Below, in pieces: positions 28,788 to 36,859 of a stretch of 36,859 nucleotides of DNA (within the stretch, counting starts at the first letter, position 1; each line of letters starts with the position of its first letter). The position numbers and the translations under genes were made by a program. Origin of the DNA: Novosphingobium meiothermophilum (GTDB lineage Bacteria; Pseudomonadota; Alphaproteobacteria; Sphingomonadales; Sphingomonadaceae); NCBI RefSeq assembly GCF_003171715.1, contig NZ_QGHL01000016.1:1-36859 (forward strand), written 5' to 3'. The notes under the pieces are model-generated. The model worked only from the letters and a program-made list of their open reading frames with translations. It ran no database searches and was not told the origin of the DNA.

Positions 28788-30221
28788 ATGGGTAAGGCAA
28801 CCGGCTTTCTCGAAATCGACCGTCAGGACCGCAAGTATGATGCGCCTGCCGAACGTCTGAAGCACTACCGCGAGTTCGTGATTCCGCACGACGATGCCGG
28901 GCTGAAGGGCCAGGCGGCGCGCTGCATGAACTGCGGGATACCCTATTGCCACAATGGCTGTCCGGTGAACAACCAGATCCCGGACTGGAACCATCTGGTC
29001 TATGAGAGTGACTGGCGCGATGCGCTCATCAACCTGCATTCGACCAACAACTTCCCGGAGTTCACGGGTCGCATCTGCCCTGCGCCCTGCGAGGCGGCAT
29101 GCACGCTCAACATCATTGACCAGCCCGTCACGATCAAGTCGATCGAATGCGCCATCGTCGATCGCGGATGGAAGGAAGGCTGGATCGAGCCGCAGATCCC
29201 TGCGAGGAAGACCGGCAAGTCGGTGGCGATCGTCGGCTCCGGCCCGGCTGGCCTTGCCTGTGCGCAGCAGCTTGCCCGCGCGGGCCACTCGGTCACGGTG
29301 TTCGAGAAGAATGACCGCATCGGCGGGCTGCTTCGCTACGGCATTCCCGATTTCAAGATGGAAAAGACCCATATCAACCGCCGCGCGATGCAGATGGAGG
29401 CCGAAGGCGTCCAGTTCCGCACCAGCGTGGAAGTGGGTGTGACCGTCTCGTTCTCCTCGCTGCGCGAGAACTTCGATGCCGTGGTGCTGGCGGGCGGGGC
29501 CGAAGAGCCGCGCGGCCTCAACATTCCGGGTGCAGAGCTTCCCGGCGTGCGCATGGCAATGGAGTTCCTTACCCAGCAGAACAAGCGCAATGCGGGCGAC
29601 GATGAACTGCGCGCCGCACCGCGCGGCTCGCTCCTGGCAACGGGCAAGCACGTTGTGGTGATCGGCGGCGGCGATACCGGTTCGGACTGTGTGGGCACCT
29701 CGAACCGTCAGGGCGCGCTTTCCGTCACTCAGCTTGAAATCATGCCCAAGCCGCCGGAAAAGGAAGACAAGGCCCTGTCCTGGCCGAACTGGCCGCTGAA
29801 GCTGCGCACGTCCTCCAGCCACGAAGAAGGCTGCGAGCGCGAGTTCGCGGTGCTGACGAAGCGTGTGATCGGCGAGAATGACGTATCGGGTCTTGAGTGC
29901 GTGCGCGTCGAATGGGTCGATGGCAAGATGCAGGAAGTGCCCGGCAGCGAGTTCACGCTCAAGGCGGACCTGATCCTTCTCGCCATGGGCTTTGTCGGCC
30001 CGCGCAAGCAGGGTCTGCTGGAACAGGCCGGGGTGGAACTGGACGCCCGCGGCAACGTGAAGGGCAACGTGATCGACTACAAGACCAGCGTCGAGAACGT
30101 GTTCTCCTGCGGCGACATGCGGCGCGGGCAGAGCCTCGTCGTCTGGGCTATCCGCGAAGGCCGCCAGTGCGCACGTGCGGTGGACGAAGCACTGATGGGC
30201 GTGAGCGAACTGCCGCGCTGA
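28788..30221 (+). CDS. gltD: Glutamate synthase small subunit
   Basis: Delivers electrons from NADPH through FAD and two 4Fe-4S clusters to GltB. The 477-residue protein has the cluster-binding cysteines Cys46, 49, 54, 58 ([15 protein letters not shown]) and Cys97, 101, 105 ([11 protein letters not shown]). The FAD-binding GSGPAG is at 150-155, a second dinucleotide fold has [10 protein letters not shown] near residue 289, and the C-terminal [15 protein letters not shown] is the usual FAD-contact motif. An AAGGA ribosome-binding site precedes the ATG. It is the second gene of the operon, closed by the hairpin at 30247-30270. Confidence 0.97.
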   Translation: MGKATGFLEIDRQDRKYDAPAERLKHYREFVIPHDDAGLKGQAARCMNCGIPYCHNGCPVNNQIPDWNHLVYESDWRDALINLHSTNNFPEFTGRICPAPCEAACTLNIIDQPVTIKSIECAIVDRGWKEGWIEPQIPARKTGKSVAIVGSGPAGLACAQQLARAGHSVTVFEKNDRIGGLLRYGIPDFKMEKTHINRRAMQMEAEGVQFRTSVEVGVTVSFSSLRENFDAVVLAGGAEEPRGLNIPGAELPGVRMAMEFLTQQNKRNAGDDELRAAPRGSLLATGKHVVVIGGGDTGSDCVGTSNRQGALSVTQLEIMPKPPEKEDKALSWPNWPLKLRTSSSHEEGCEREFAVLTKRVIGENDVSGLECVRVEWVDGKMQEVPGSEFTLKADLILLAMGFVGPRKQGLLEQAGVELDARGNVKGNVIDYKTSVENVFSCGDMRRGQSLVVWAIREGRQCARAVDEALMGVSELPR

Positions 30222-30246
30222 TCCTTCCAGTCTGAGCGCATGATCC

Positions 30247-30270
30247 GGGGGCGCCCTTCAGGGTGCCCCC
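30247..30270. terminator. Hairpin between gltD and the convergent phosphotransferase gene
   Basis: A 10-bp stem with one G-U pair (GGGGGCGCCC/GGGTGCCCCC) and a TTCA loop, placed 26 bases after gltD and 10 bases after the end of the gene on the other strand. It can serve both directions; the U-tract is poor. Confidence 0.6.
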
Positions 30271-30279
30271 GTTCTGCTG

Positions 30280-31101
30280 TCAGAAAAGTTCGTCGAGCAG
30301 GAGGAAGAACGAAAGCCTGCGGTCATCAGGCGAATCCAGCCCGTATCCCCTGAGGAACGCCGACTGGCATCGACCGCCAAACTCGCCAAGACAGTTCCAC
30401 ATGATTGCCAGATCTTGGTATCGGTCGGCTAATCCGCATCGTCCGACATCGATGCAGCCGGTGATCCGGCCGTCCTCCATCAGCAGATTGTCCAGCGAGA
30501 AATCGCCATGCGTAACCACTGTGTCGGCGCGGATGGGCAAGAGCGACTGGAGTTCTGACCAGACCTGTGCTGCGCTCCATCCCTTTCGGGCATCATCGAA
30601 ATCACCCTCGTCGACCTCGCCACGGGCGATCCTTTCGCGGGCAATTTCCATTCTGCCTGAGTGGCTTGCATCGAAGGGACAGGCATTCGCCGGTATGCCA
30701 TGAAGGCGGTCAAGAAAGCGGCCGAAGCTGAAGCTGAGCGCTTCGGCATCAGCATCCGGATCACTCAGCACCTCCCAGGCGGTTCGCCCGCGCAATGCGT
30801 GTGTCATCAGCCATGCGTGGTCGCGCTCGTGATGAAAACCGGCTACTTCGGGCACCGGCCACAAAGCGCCAAGCCACACAAGCCGCTCGTGCTCGGCCGC
30901 AACGTCGTGGGCAAAGACCCCTTCGCCATGCTTGAGATAGAGTTCGCCGAGATGGGGGTCCATGGTCCGATAGACCGTGCAGCCCGATTCCCCCACCAGA
31001 CTTCTGCTCCAGCTGTCCGGAACCGGTCTGCAAGGAAAGGAGGAAGGCAGGGCAGGAGGCGCGCAGGGCGCAAGGCGCGCAAGGTCTTGCGAACTATTCA
31101 T
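30280..31101 (-). CDS. Aminoglycoside 3'-phosphotransferase-type kinase
   Basis: A 273-residue cytoplasmic kinase of the APH(3') group, which phosphorylates the 3'-OH of kanamycin/neomycin-type drugs. Lys57 (LYLKHGE) is the ATP-binding lysine. The Brenner motif THGDFSLDNLL (His198, Asp200, Asn205) and metal-binding Asp218 (IDVGRCGLADRYQDLA) are intact, and the C-terminus LLLDELF is the counterpart of the LLDEFF end of APH(3')-II. Residues 1-30 are a longer, low-similarity tail. The ATG at 31101 overlaps the preceding membrane-protein stop (ATGAATAG), so translation is coupled. There are no mobile-element signs and its composition matches the region, so it is likely an old chromosomal gene. 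Drug resistance is plausible but unproven. Confidence 0.88.
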   Translation of the reverse strand: MNSSQDLARLAPCAPPALPSSFPCRPVPDSWSRSLVGESGCTVYRTMDPHLGELYLKHGEGVFAHDVAAEHERLVWLGALWPVPEVAGFHHERDHAWLMTHALRGRTAWEVLSDPDADAEALSFSFGRFLDRLHGIPANACPFDASHSGRMEIARERIARGEVDEGDFDDARKGWSAAQVWSELQSLLPIRADTVVTHGDFSLDNLLMEDGRITGCIDVGRCGLADRYQDLAIMWNCLGEFGGRCQSAFLRGYGLDSPDDRRLSFFLLLDELF

Positions 31102-32416
31102 TGCCTTCGGCGACCGGCACCGCATCGGCACGGCTCACCAGCAGCTTGTCGATCTTGCGGCCGTCCATGTCGACCACCTCGAAGCGCCAGCCCTGATCGT
31201 GGAAATGATCGCCTTCGCCGGGAAGGCGCTTCATCACGGACAGGCAGTAGCCCGCCGTGGTGGCAAACTCGCGGTCGTCGGAAAGCTCGATCCCAAGCCG
31301 ATCCGCCAGCGCATCGGCGGGAAGCGCACCTGAAATGAGGAGCGAGCCATCCTCGCGCTCGACGACCATCGGCTCGTCACCGGCATCGGAATGCGCCACG
31401 AAGTTTCCGGCAATGGCGGCCAGCAGATCCGCCGGGGTGACAATGCCTTCAAGATGGCCATATTCATCATGGACAAGCGCAAGGGCGACTTCGGCCTGCT
31501 GGATCAGGCCCAGCGCATCCATGGTATCGAGCTGATCGGGCACGATCGCCGGCTTTTTCATCAGCCGTCCAAGCTGCACCTTGCGCCCGCGCAGGAGCGT
31601 GGAAAGCACGTCGCGCACCTTCACCACACCCACAATCCGGTCCACCGAACCATCAGCCACGAGCAGCAGCGAATGGGGGCTATCCTCGATTGCGGCGCGC
31701 AATTCCGTTTCGGGGGCACGGCGCTCGATCCAGTGCAGTTCCGTGCGCGGGGTCATCACTTCGCGCACCGGGCGTTCGGCAAGCCGCATGATGCCGCTCA
31801 TCAGGGCGCGCTCTTCCTCCTCGATCACGCCTGATCGCGTGGCCTCGGCAAAGATCATGTGCAGTTCTTCGGCCGTCACCTCGTGCTCCCCGGCCTTGCG
31901 CTGGCCGAAGATGCGGATGACGAGGCCCGATGACCGGTCGAGCAGCCAGACCACCGGTGCCGTCATGCGCGACATGAATGCCATGGCAGGCGCGGCGATC
32001 ACGGCAATCGGTTCGGCGGCGCGCAAGGCAAGCTGCTTGGGCACGAGTTCGCCCACCACGAGACTGAGATAGGTGGTAATGGCAATGACCACGGCAAAGC
32101 CCGCATCGCCTGCATAGCGCGCCGGAAAACCCCACGCGGCCAGCCGCTCGCCGGTTGGTTCGCCAAGGCTTGCGCCTGAATAGGCGCCTGCCACGATCCC
32201 TACCAGCGTGATGCCGATCTGCACGGTCGAAAGGAACTTGCCGGGATCCGCGGCAAGCGCCAGCGCCACGCGCGCACCGGCGCTGCCTTCGTCGGCAGCC
32301 ACGCGCAACCGGGCTGGGCGGGCCGAGACAATCGCCAGTTCCGCCATGGAAAACAGGCCATTGATCACGACCAGACCGAGGATCACGAAGACGTCAGACC
32401 AGGGGAAAGGTGTCAC
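31094..32416 (-). CDS. CNNM/CBS/CorC-domain membrane protein (hemolysin family)
   Basis: A 440-residue inner-membrane protein. The CNNM (DUF21) domain fills about residues 1-180 with three to four helices. Paired CBS domains at about 205-330 (VREVMTPRTEL; VHDEYGHLEGIVTPADLL) likely sense nucleotides, and a CorC/HlyC domain at about 345-425 ends the protein. Relatives include Mg2+/Co2+ efflux proteins; the old name hemolysin is misleading. The start at 32416 precedes the first membrane helix directly. It is divergent from the OmpA-like lipoprotein gene and translationally coupled to the aminoglycoside-kinase-like gene. Confidence 0.92.
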   Translation of the reverse strand: MTPFPWSDVFVILGLVVINGLFSMAELAIVSARPARLRVAADEGSAGARVALALAADPGKFLSTVQIGITLVGIVAGAYSGASLGEPTGERLAAWGFPARYAGDAGFAVVIAITTYLSLVVGELVPKQLALRAAEPIAVIAAPAMAFMSRMTAPVVWLLDRSSGLVIRIFGQRKAGEHEVTAEELHMIFAEATRSGVIEEEERALMSGIMRLAERPVREVMTPRTELHWIERRAPETELRAAIEDSPHSLLLVADGSVDRIVGVVKVRDVLSTLLRGRKVQLGRLMKKPAIVPDQLDTMDALGLIQQAEVALALVHDEYGHLEGIVTPADLLAAIAGNFVAHSDAGDEPMVVEREDGSLLISGALPADALADRLGIELSDDREFATTAGYCLSVMKRLPGEGDHFHDQGWRFEVVDMDGRKIDKLLVSRADAVPVAEGNE

Positions 32417-32596
32417 ACCGCGGCCCCTAACAGATTTCGCGGCAAAGGCGAATAGCGCAGATTTCGGGCAGGGATGTCGTAACGCTGCAAGTGTCGTTCG
32501 GGAACTGTTCAGTCGAAGCGGGCGTATTTGTCACTGTCATTGCCGCGTTACGGCGCTAATCTGCGGTGCAGGATGCCGAACCAAAGGGGACAGGAA

Positions 32597-33289
32597 ATGA
32601 AGTTTGGTCGAATCATGATGTCGGGCCTGTGTGCGGTCTCGCTGGTCAGCCTGTCTGCCTGCGTCACCGATCCCAATACCGGCGAACAGAAGGTTTCGCG
32701 CACGGCCATCGGCGGTATCGGCGGCGCGCTGGGCGGCGCGCTTCTGGGCGGGCTGATCGGCGGCAAGACCGGCCGTATCGTGGGCGCTGGCATCGGCGGC
32801 GTTGCCGGTAGCGTCATCGGCTACCAGAAGGACAAGCAGATCAAGGAACTGCGCGAACAGACCGCAGGCACCGGCATCGACGTGACCGAGACCGATGACG
32901 GTCAGGCCATTCTCGTCAACCTGCCCAACGGCGTCACCTTCGATGTCGACAGTTCGGCGATCCGGCCGAGCTTCCGCGATGTGCTCGACCGGATTGCCCA
33001 GTCGCTCGTGCAGTATCCCAACTCGCTGATCGACGTTTACGGTCACACCGACTCAACCGGGTCCGACGCCTACAACCAGGCCCTTTCGGAGCGCCGCGCG
33101 CGGGCGGTTGCCGATTACCTGATCTCGCGCGGGGTGGGCTATTCGCGCATTCGCAGCCAGGGCTTTGGCGAGACGCAGCCGATTGCCTCGAATGCCACCG
33201 AAGAGGGGCGCTCGGCCAACCGCCGGGTCGAGATCAAGATCGTGCCCATCACGCAGGATGACGTGAACGCCGCGCGCCGCGGCCAGTAA
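32597..33289 (+). CDS. OmpA-family lipoprotein with glycine-zipper segment
   Basis: A 230-residue lipoprotein. The lipobox LSAC puts the lipid on Cys22; Val at +2 means outer-membrane sorting by LolA-type carriers. Residues 37-76 are a glycine zipper (GGIGGALGGALLGGLIGG), which can insert in membrane. Residues about 105-217 are the OmpA C-terminal domain, with Asp152 (GHTDSTG) and Arg167 placed to bind peptidoglycan diaminopimelate. It thus ties the outer membrane to the wall, like YiaD and Pal relatives. The ATG at 32597 has a strong GGGGACAGGAA leader; a longer frame upstream lacks a signal peptide. It is followed by a terminator. Confidence 0.94.
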   Translation: MKFGRIMMSGLCAVSLVSLSACVTDPNTGEQKVSRTAIGGIGGALGGALLGGLIGGKTGRIVGAGIGGVAGSVIGYQKDKQIKELREQTAGTGIDVTETDDGQAILVNLPNGVTFDVDSSAIRPSFRDVLDRIAQSLVQYPNSLIDVYGHTDSTGSDAYNQALSERRARAVADYLISRGVGYSRIRSQGFGETQPIASNATEEGRSANRRVEIKIVPITQDDVNAARRGQ

Positions 33290-33313
33290 CGCTTCAGATC
33301 CGGCAAAGGCATC

Positions 33314-33348
33314 GCGGCACCGCCTTCCCTTGCCGGAAGCGGTGCCGC
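33314..33348 (+). terminator. Terminator of the OmpA-like lipoprotein gene
   Basis: A 14-bp stem with one bulge (GCGGCACCGC at 33314-33323 with GCGGTGCCGC at 33339-33348, continued by TTCC/GGAA), a 6-base loop and a following CTTGTTTC tail. It lies 24 bases after the stop codon. Confidence 0.8.
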
Positions 33349-33431
33349 CTTGTTTCGGGCCAGCAGCGTTTGCCTGTTGACCGATGCCGGTCGGCGCTGG
33401 CATCGGCCTGCCCGCAACAAGGAGATCCGCC

Positions 33432-34427
33432 ATGCCTCTGGGCCGCCGCCGCATCAATGGCCATGCCACCAACCCGATCGGACTGGGCTGCATGTCGCTG
33501 AGCTGGGCCTATGGCGGCCGACCCAGCGATGCGGACGGCATCCGCCTGCTCCACCGCGCCATCGATATCGGCTACGATCATTTCGATACGGCGCGGCTCT
33601 ATGGCCTCGGCCACAACGAAACTCTCGTCGGCGAGGCGCTCAAAGGGCGGCGCGACAAGGTCTTCCTTGCTTCAAAGATGGGCATCTTCGCCAGCGGCGA
33701 CAAGCGCGGCATCGATTGCAGCCCGGCCACGATCCGCAGCGAACTGGAAGTGTCGCTGCGCCTGCTGCAAACCGATCACATCGATCTTTACTACCTGCAC
33801 CGGCTCGATTTTTCGGTGCCGATCGAGGAATCTGTCGGCGCGCTCGCGGATCTGGTGAGGGAGGGAAAGATCGGCGGCATTGGCCTTTCGGAAATGTCGG
33901 CTGATACGCTGCGCAGGGCCGCCTCGGTCCATCCCGTCGCCGCGATGCAGACGGAGTATTCCCCCTGGACGCGTCAGGCGGAAATCGCCGTGCTGCATGC
34001 CTGCCGCGAACTTGGCACCACTTTCGTTGCTTTCTCCCCGGTCGCACGCGGGGTGCTGGCCAATGGGGTGCATGATCCGGCCGCGCTTGAGGAAAAGGAC
34101 ATCCGCCGCGCAATGCCGCGCTTTTCGGCAGAGAACTGGCCGAAAAACCACGCACTGGCGCTTGCCTTCAACCGCATTGCCGAACGCGAAGGGGTAACGC
34201 CCGCGCAGCTCTCGCTTGCCTGGGTGCTTTCACGCGGAGAGCATGTCGTGGCCATTCCGGGCACTGGCAAGATCGCACATCTTGAAGAGAATATCGCCCG
34301 ATGGGACTGGGAGATCCCCGCTGCCGTCGCAGCAGAGATCGACGCGCTCATCAACCAGCACACGGTATCGGGGCACCGCTATGCAGGCGCGATGCTGCCG
34401 ACAATCGATACCGAGGACTTTGACTGA
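33432..34427 (+). CDS. Aldo/keto reductase
   Basis: A 331-residue NADPH-dependent reductase with the (alpha/beta)8 barrel of the AKR superfamily. The catalytic tetrad is complete: Asp52 and Tyr57 (HFDTARLYG), Lys82 (LASKMG) and His123 (YYLHRLD). The C-terminal cofactor segment AIPGTGKIAHLEEN is present in the usual place. It resembles the AKR13-type and YajO-like general aldehyde reductases. The physiological substrate is unknown. A clear GGAG ribosome-binding site precedes the ATG at 33432. It is convergent with the cysQ-like gene, 42 bases apart. Confidence 0.92.
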   Translation: MPLGRRRINGHATNPIGLGCMSLSWAYGGRPSDADGIRLLHRAIDIGYDHFDTARLYGLGHNETLVGEALKGRRDKVFLASKMGIFASGDKRGIDCSPATIRSELEVSLRLLQTDHIDLYYLHRLDFSVPIEESVGALADLVREGKIGGIGLSEMSADTLRRAASVHPVAAMQTEYSPWTRQAEIAVLHACRELGTTFVAFSPVARGVLANGVHDPAALEEKDIRRAMPRFSAENWPKNHALALAFNRIAEREGVTPAQLSLAWVLSRGEHVVAIPGTGKIAHLEENIARWDWEIPAAVAAEIDALINQHTVSGHRYAGAMLPTIDTEDFD

Positions 34428-34469
34428 GGGCCGCGCAACACAGGGCGGGCTGCCCGCGATGCGGCGCGG

Positions 34470-35246
34470 TCAGGCCAGCTTCGCGGCCCGCTCGGCCAGC
34501 CGCTCGACCGCTGCGGCGTGTATGGCTGGTGCTGTCACCAGCAGGCCGAAGGCGCGCGGATCACGTTTGTTGTAGGCCAGCGGGTGGCCAAAGGCATCGG
34601 AAACAGCCGCCCCCGCTTCGCGCGCGATCAGCGTGGCAGCGGCGATGTCCCATTCATAACCCCAGCGCAGCGTAGCCAGAAGGTCCGCCTCGTCTGCCCC
34701 AACCATGGCGATTCGCAGCGCTATGGAATTGGGCTTGTCCACCATGACAAGGTCCGCATCCTCCGGCGGAAGTGCGTCGGTCGGAACCCGCGCGCCGGCC
34801 AGCGCGGTGCGGTTGCTGGCCCTGATCGGCGTGGCGTTGCGGGTGGCACCCTGCCCGGCGATCGCGCACCAGTATTCGCCTCGTGCCGGGGCGCTCAGCA
34901 CTCCGATCAGCGGGCGCCGCTCGCTGATGAGCGCGACTGACACCGCCCAGCCGGGGCGGCCGTTGACGAAATCGCGCGTCCCGTCGATCGGATCGACGAG
35001 CCAGCACAACCCGCGCGCAAGCCGTTCGGGATGATCGACCGTCTCCTCCGAAAGCCATCCCGCCGATGGCAGGAGCGCGCCCAGTTCGCGCTTCAGAAAA
35101 GCATCTACTGCCATATCGGCATCACTGACCGGGCTGCCCGGTGTCTTCTCCCAGACTTGCGGCGCATGTCCGTGTCCCGGCCAAAGGGAAAGCGCCATCT
35201 GCCCGGCAGCGCGAATTATGGCGTGAAGGCGATCGTAGTCGATCAT
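34470..35246 (-). CDS. cysQ: Inositol monophosphatase family / 3'(2'),5'-bisphosphate nucleotidase (CysQ-like)
   Basis: A 258-residue lithium-sensitive type phosphatase. Metal ligands are present in order: Glu67-Glu68 (LSEETVD), the DPIDGTRDF motif at 85-93, and WDIAAATLIAREAG near the C-terminus. The sequence favours the CysQ group, which removes 3'-phosphoadenosine 5'-phosphate formed in sulfate assimilation, over SuhB-type inositol phosphatases, though the distinction is not certain. The ATG at 35246 begins at the usual family start; in-frame codons further upstream give no similarity. The ribosome-binding site is weak. It is divergent from sucC across 210 bases. Confidence 0.85.
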   Translation of the reverse strand: MIDYDRLHAIIRAAGQMALSLWPGHGHAPQVWEKTPGSPVSDADMAVDAFLKRELGALLPSAGWLSEETVDHPERLARGLCWLVDPIDGTRDFVNGRPGWAVSVALISERRPLIGVLSAPARGEYWCAIAGQGATRNATPIRASNRTALAGARVPTDALPPEDADLVMVDKPNSIALRIAMVGADEADLLATLRWGYEWDIAAATLIAREAGAAVSDAFGHPLAYNKRDPRAFGLLVTAPAIHAAAVERLAERAAKLA

Positions 35247-35375
35247 CTGGCGCTCGTGATCCGGGTAGCAGCCGGGCCGCTGCAATTGCGAGGTGTTATC
35301 AAAGATAGCTTCCAACCTCGCATTTACGCCCCTTTTCAAGCCTTGCCCGCTGTGCTTAAGGCATAGCGACTCAAA

Positions 35376-35415
35376 GCGCCATTGGCGGCGCATACCTTTG
35401 CGCCACTGGCGGCGC
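35376..35415. promoter_or_regulatory. Tandem palindromic repeats upstream of sucC
   Basis: GCGCCATTGGCGGCGC (35376-35391) and GCGCCACTGGCGGCGC (35400-35415) differ at one base and are spaced 24 bp apart. Each contains the inverted repeat CGCCA-N-TGGCG. They end 41 bases before the sucC start, so they may be an operator pair near the promoter or a leader RNA element (GGCGC of the first can pair with GCGCC of the second around an ATACCTTT loop). Confidence 0.55.
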
Positions 35416-35456
35416 GCCTGTTGGTCCGGCAGGGCCATTCAAAGCGGGGAAAACGC

Positions 35457-36656
35457 ATGAACGTCCATGAATATCAGGCCAAGGAACTGCTCGCAAAGTA
35501 TGGCGTGGGCATTCCGGCCGGCATCGCTGCGCTCACCGTCGAGGAAGCCGTTGCTGCGGCAAAGCAGCTTCCCGGACCGCTCTATGTCGTAAAGGCGCAG
35601 ATCCACGCCGGTGGCCGCGGCAAGGGCAAGTTCAAGGAACTGCCCGCCGATGCCAAAGGCGGTGTGCGTCTTGCCAAGAGCATCGAGGAAGTGGAAGCCC
35701 ACGCCAAGGAAATGCTCGGCAACACGCTCGTCACCATCCAGACCGGTGAAGCGGGCAAGCAGGTCAACCGCCTCTATGTCACCGATGGCGTTGATATCGC
35801 CAAGGAATACTACCTCTCGATGGTCGTCGATCGCGCTACGGGCCGCGTTGCCATGATCGTGTCGACCGAGGGCGGCATGGACATCGAGGAAGTGGCTCAC
35901 TCCACGCCTGAAAAGATCACCACCATCGTGATCGACCCGGCCGAAGGCTTCATGCCGCATCATGGCCGCGCCGTGGCTTTCGCGCTCAAGCTTTCGGGCG
36001 ATCTCAACAAGCAGGCCGCCAAGCTCGCTGAACAGCTTTACACCGCGTTCATGGCTCTCGATTGCTCGATGCTCGAAATCAACCCGCTGGTTGAAACCAA
36101 CGATGGCAAGCTGCTGGTGCTCGACACCAAGATGAGCTTCGATTCGAACGCGCTCTACCGTCACCCCGAAGTTGTCGCCCTGCGTGACGAGACCGAGGAA
36201 GATCCGGCCGAAATCGAAGCCAGCAAGTATGATCTTGCCTACATCAAGCTTGATGGCAACATCGGCTGCATGGTGAACGGCGCGGGCCTCGCCATGGCCA
36301 CGATGGACATCATCAAGCTGAACGGCGAGTTTCCGGCCAACTTCCTCGACGTGGGCGGCGGCGCCAGCAAGGAAAAGGTCACGGCCGCGTTCAAGATCAT
36401 CCTCAAGGATCCGGCGGTGAAGGGCATTCTCGTCAACATCTTCGGCGGGATCATGAAGTGCGACATCATTGCCGAAGGCATCGTTGCCGCGGCCAAGGAA
36501 GTGAACCTTTCGGTTCCGCTCGTCGTGCGCCTCGAAGGCACCAACGTGCAGCAGGGTAAGGACATTCTTGCCAATTCGGGCCTGCCGATCGTGCCTGCCA
36601 ACGATCTGGGCGATGCCGCCAAGAAGATCGTTGCCGAAGTGCGCAAGGTCGCCTGA
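35457..36656 (+). CDS. sucC: Succinate--CoA ligase (ADP-forming) beta subunit
   Basis: The beta subunit of succinyl-CoA synthetase, which makes ATP or GTP from succinyl-CoA in the TCA cycle together with SucD. The 399-residue protein begins with the invariant [16 protein letters not shown] and carries the ATP-grasp domain ([17 protein letters not shown] at about 44-60; [14 protein letters not shown]) and the C-terminal CoA-ligase domain with [11 protein letters not shown] and [10 protein letters not shown]. Length is normal. A GGGGAAAA ribosome-binding site precedes the ATG. Unusually, sucD does not follow: a strong terminator lies 24 bases downstream and a new promoter region follows. Confidence 0.97.
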   Translation: MNVHEYQAKELLAKYGVGIPAGIAALTVEEAVAAAKQLPGPLYVVKAQIHAGGRGKGKFKELPADAKGGVRLAKSIEEVEAHAKEMLGNTLVTIQTGEAGKQVNRLYVTDGVDIAKEYYLSMVVDRATGRVAMIVSTEGGMDIEEVAHSTPEKITTIVIDPAEGFMPHHGRAVAFALKLSGDLNKQAAKLAEQLYTAFMALDCSMLEINPLVETNDGKLLVLDTKMSFDSNALYRHPEVVALRDETEEDPAEIEASKYDLAYIKLDGNIGCMVNGAGLAMATMDIIKLNGEFPANFLDVGGGASKEKVTAAFKIILKDPAVKGILVNIFGGIMKCDIIAEGIVAAAKEVNLSVPLVVRLEGTNVQQGKDILANSGLPIVPANDLGDAAKKIVAEVRKVA

Positions 36657-36679
36657 CCTTCTACCGGCGGCAATGAACC

Positions 36680-36711
36680 AAAGGGGCGCTGGGCAACCGG
36701 CGCCCCTTTTT
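36680..36711 (+). terminator. Strong factor-independent terminator after sucC
   Basis: A 13-bp stem (one G-U pair) from 36680-36692 with 36697-36709, capped by a GCAA tetraloop and followed by a TTTTT run. This is the clearest intrinsic terminator in the window and isolates sucC as a single-gene transcript. Confidence 0.92.
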
Positions 36712-36797
36712 GCATCGTGATGGCGAGGCATGGGACTTCGTTCGGGAACATGCCCGGCGCACACCGGCCCGCTGCAAACAGAAAGCCGGAATCGCGG

Positions 36798-36825
36798 TTG
36801 ACGTTTACGTAAGCGCAAATTATGT
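36798..36825 (+). promoter_or_regulatory. Promoter/operator for a gene just beyond the right edge
   Basis: TTGACG (36798-36803) is a good -35 box, with TTATGT (36820-36825) 16 bases later as a possible -10. Between them sits the 8-bp palindrome TTACGTAA (36805-36812), within a 14-bp near-palindrome CGTTTACGTAAGCG. The pattern resembles MerR-type LiuR operators of acyl-CoA/branched-chain catabolism genes. An AAGGA ribosome-binding site at 36849-36853 shows that a plus-strand gene starts within a few bases of the end. Confidence 0.5.
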
Positions 36826-36859
36826 CGCGCTCACAGGTTTTGGATGAAAGGACGCTTGG

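Overview
The window is about 37 kb of GC-rich chromosome from an alphaproteobacterium, most likely a sphingomonad and perhaps Novosphingobium. This rests on gene content: an intracellular PHA depolymerase, exosortase-A-type O-ligase and glycosyltransferase genes, bacterial phenylalanine hydroxylase, a GTP cyclohydrolase II with a decayed N-terminal half, and a sucC followed by its own terminator. I see no insertion sequence, prophage, CRISPR array, rRNA or tRNA, and base and codon use look even throughout. The genus is inference.

Layout. 0.2-3.3 kb: a catabolic two-gene operon (Gfo/Idh/MocA oxidoreductase and TIM-barrel sugar isomerase) divergent from a TetR-type regulator, with matching inverted repeats between them. 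3.3-5.7 kb: galU and murA, divergent, both feeding the envelope. 5.7-8.8 kb: a set of poorly known envelope genes (SPFH protein, tiny ribbon-helix-helix protein, beta-helix protein, proline-rich exported peptide, C-tail membrane protein), headed by a clean palindromic operator. 8.8-11.9 kb, minus strand: rpmG, lolA, a probable small RNA with terminator, xthA and ribA. 12.1-13.9 kb: phenylalanine hydroxylase converging on uppP. 13.9-17.2 kb: a lipid-exporter-like ABC transporter divergent from phaZ. 17.4-21.7 kb: a GT2 glycosyltransferase, a MaoC protein, and a divergent polysaccharide pair (O-ligase with a small membrane ORF; GT4 transferase). 21.8-23.8 kb: a 689-residue membrane-anchored, largely disordered protein of unknown role. 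24.1-30.2 kb: gltBD glutamate synthase. 30.3-32.4 kb, minus strand: a CNNM/CBS/CorC membrane protein overlapping an APH(3')-type aminoglycoside phosphotransferase. 32.6-36.7 kb: OmpA-like lipoprotein, aldo/keto reductase, cysQ-like phosphatase, and sucC with a strong terminator. The right edge carries a promoter/operator and ribosome-binding site for a gene just outside.

Shared themes. Many genes build or maintain the envelope: galU, murA, uppP, lolA, the OmpA lipoprotein, the ABC exporter, the SPFH group, and the O-ligase with its glycosyltransferases. A second group is central metabolism: gltBD, sucC, phaZ, ribA and phenylalanine hydroxylase. The most promising undescribed elements are the lolA-xthA small RNA, the SPFH/ribbon-helix-helix operator module, TGCA-type sites resembling PhaR operators near both phaZ and galU, the tandem palindromes before sucC, the 689-residue protein, and the 57-residue ORF overlapping the O-ligase start.
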